From Telmatactis stephensoni (Eukaryota > Cnidaria > Anthozoa > Actiniaria > Isophelliidae), in the NCBI GenBank assembly GCA_029948255.1, contig JALIZF010001877.1, forward strand, positions 1,043,340-1,107,339: a DNA stretch of 64,000 nt, in the 5' to 3' direction. Position 1 is the first letter of the stretch, and every line of letters starts with the position of its first letter. Below, in pieces: positions 63,033-64,000 of the stretch. The translations under genes were made by a program, and so were the position numbers. Below the pieces are notes generated by a model, which saw only the letters and a program-made list of their open reading frames with translations, did not search any database and was not told where the DNA came from.

Positions 63033-64000
63033 CTAAATCGTCATGAAAAGAAGTGTGAAGCCAAAGTCCGCTACAAGTTCCCTGGTGGAGTGTTTAAAAA
63101 CTCTAAAACAGTTTTTGAATTACTAGAAGAGGAAGGCATCAACATTCCCGAGGACTTGAGGACTTGATTTTGAATGCTTTTTCAGCCAAGATAGCCTACT
63201 GAACGACACCGAAAAAGTTCACTGGGATGCCCAACACGTATCTTTGAGTTGGAGTGTGTGCTCTAACGTCCAGGAGTATTCCGAACCCCGCTGCTTTGTA
63301 TCAGACGGTGACAGTAAGGTGTTGTTGCAAAAGACGATCGACTACTTGATGGAGATTAGCCACAAAAGCTACCAGTTAAATCATCAAAGATTTGAAAATG
63401 TATTTGCTGAAATCGACGTGAGATGTCAACCAACACCACCACAGCAACAAGAAGAAAGTGAATGAAGAGAGCATGTAGAGACAGACGAAGACGATGCTAG
63501 GGGAATCGATGTGATCGAAAGTGACGACGATGATGAAGAAGACATAGAGTTGGAGACGGAGGAGGATCGGGCTTTCTTGAACAACGATGATGAAGGAGGA
63601 GATGAAAATCCTGCGTTTTACCAAAGACTCAACCAAGAATTTGATGATGAAGAACACGATGATGATGGAGAAGAAGGCGAACTCGAATCACCAGAATCCC
63701 AACAGCGTTCCAATGCCACTTTAAGAAAATTGAGAGATCAACTGGAGGCCTATACACAACTTTCCGTTGTTGGTTTCAATTCAGGAAAATACGACCTGAA
63801 CATCACGAAAAAATTCCTGATTCCTGTGCTAGTTGAAAATCATCAGATTGAGTTCACCATCAAGAGGAATAACAACTTCATGTGCCTTTCTACCAAGCAT
63901 CTACGATTCCTAGACATCACCAATTTCCTTGCACCAGGATTCAGCTACGACAAATTCTTAAAAGCATATGAATGCCCACAAGTCAAGGGCTTCTTCCCAT
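63033..64000 (+). pseudogene. Protein-primed type B DNA polymerase (DNA_pol_B_2), runs off the window
   Basis: Replicates the DNA of a self-synthesising transposon or linear-plasmid-like element, with 3'-5' exonuclease proofreading. Pieces: LNRHEKKCEAKVRY (end of a C2H2-like finger), KFPGGVFKNSKTVFELLEEE, a small deletion or shift near 63165, DFECFFSQDSLLNDTEKVHW (ExoI Asp-x-Glu), a TGA at 63463 after EES-E, an acidic Asp/Glu linker, YTQLSVVGFNSGKYDLNITK (ExoII Asn...Asp), RFLDITNFLAPGFSYDKFLK, AYECPQVKGFFP at the edge. The polymerase palm lies beyond 64000. Polinton/Maverick-type or related element is the likely source. One stop and one deletion so far. Confidence 0.7.

Noticed and set aside
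1..64000. CRISPR array or bacterial operon
   Set aside because: No regularly spaced repeat-spacer pattern; introns, LINEs, LTR elements and MITEs show the sequence is eukaryotic.

Overview
This is a eukaryotic, AT-rich, intron-bearing genomic window made almost entirely of transposable elements and their debris. The mix of elements is: PIF/Harbinger with a separate DNA-binding ORF, three kinds of tyrosine-recombinase (YR) retroelements, Penelope-like elements with GIY-YIG tails, CR1/L2-like LINEs, a Ty3/gypsy element, Tc1-like and hAT transposases, a protein-primed type B DNA polymerase, a KMT5A-like SET fragment and an SGNH-hydrolase fragment. This mix resembles what I know of cnidarian genomes, especially anthozoans and corals. 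The organism call is inference from element content, not from a diagnostic host gene. I could not identify any confidently intact host gene.

Layout. 0-2.3 kb: right part of a PIF/Harbinger element with a broken transposase on the minus strand and a spliced DNA-binding ORF on the plus strand, followed by two small hairpin MITEs. 4.9-8.7 kb: two orphan exon-like ORFs, a DIRS-like RNase H fragment, a hAT-like element with TIRs and a dead KMT5A-like SET domain in two blocks. 10.3-16 kb: tRNA-headed SINE, a MITE, a degenerate ~77-bp tandem array and a coiled-coil pseudo-ORF. 16.4-20.2 kb: a Penelope-like element bounded by inverted repeats of about 0.5 kb and itself invaded by a nested MITE. 20.4-23.7 kb: DIRS-like RT/RNase H debris, a second Penelope-like 3' fragment and another MITE.

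24.0-31.0 kb is a nested set: an old LINE (A) split by a younger antisense LINE (B, TSD TAGTA) and by a gypsy element (119-bp LTRs differing at one site, TSD CCTAG) that has lost protease and half of RT. 31.5-36.2 kb holds MITEs, an SGNH fragment, a 66-bp minisatellite and a long hairpin. 36.4-38.0 kb is an internally deleted DIRS-type element (gag, RNase H, YR). 40.8-42.8 kb has a broken Tc1-like transposase and two orphan exons.

43.35-48.35 kb is the best-preserved element: a Ngaro-like YR retrotransposon with split direct repeats in the order A1-gag-RT/RNase H-YR-B1-A2-B2, and a shared ATGA at all three junctions. 48.9-51.2 kb is a dead hAT transposase split by a MITE. 51.5 kb carries an unusual HQG/RGRQC protein. 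52.7-56.5 kb is a DIRS1-like element with inverted ends, a decayed gag and RT, and an undamaged YR catalytic domain; a 72-bp-arm hairpin follows. 57.6-59.8 kb mixes a RecQ-like helicase exon, a ZAD-like exon on the other strand, a conserved cnidarian-type ORF and a Penelope-like tail. 61-63 kb is a third LINE, and 63.03 kb to the end is a protein-primed DNA polymerase B that runs off the window.

The genes therefore do not form host pathways. They are selfish modules in several layers of insertion. Most carry stops or frameshifts. The most intact are LINE B, the Ngaro-like YR, the DIRS1-like YR catalytic domain and the gypsy integrase region.
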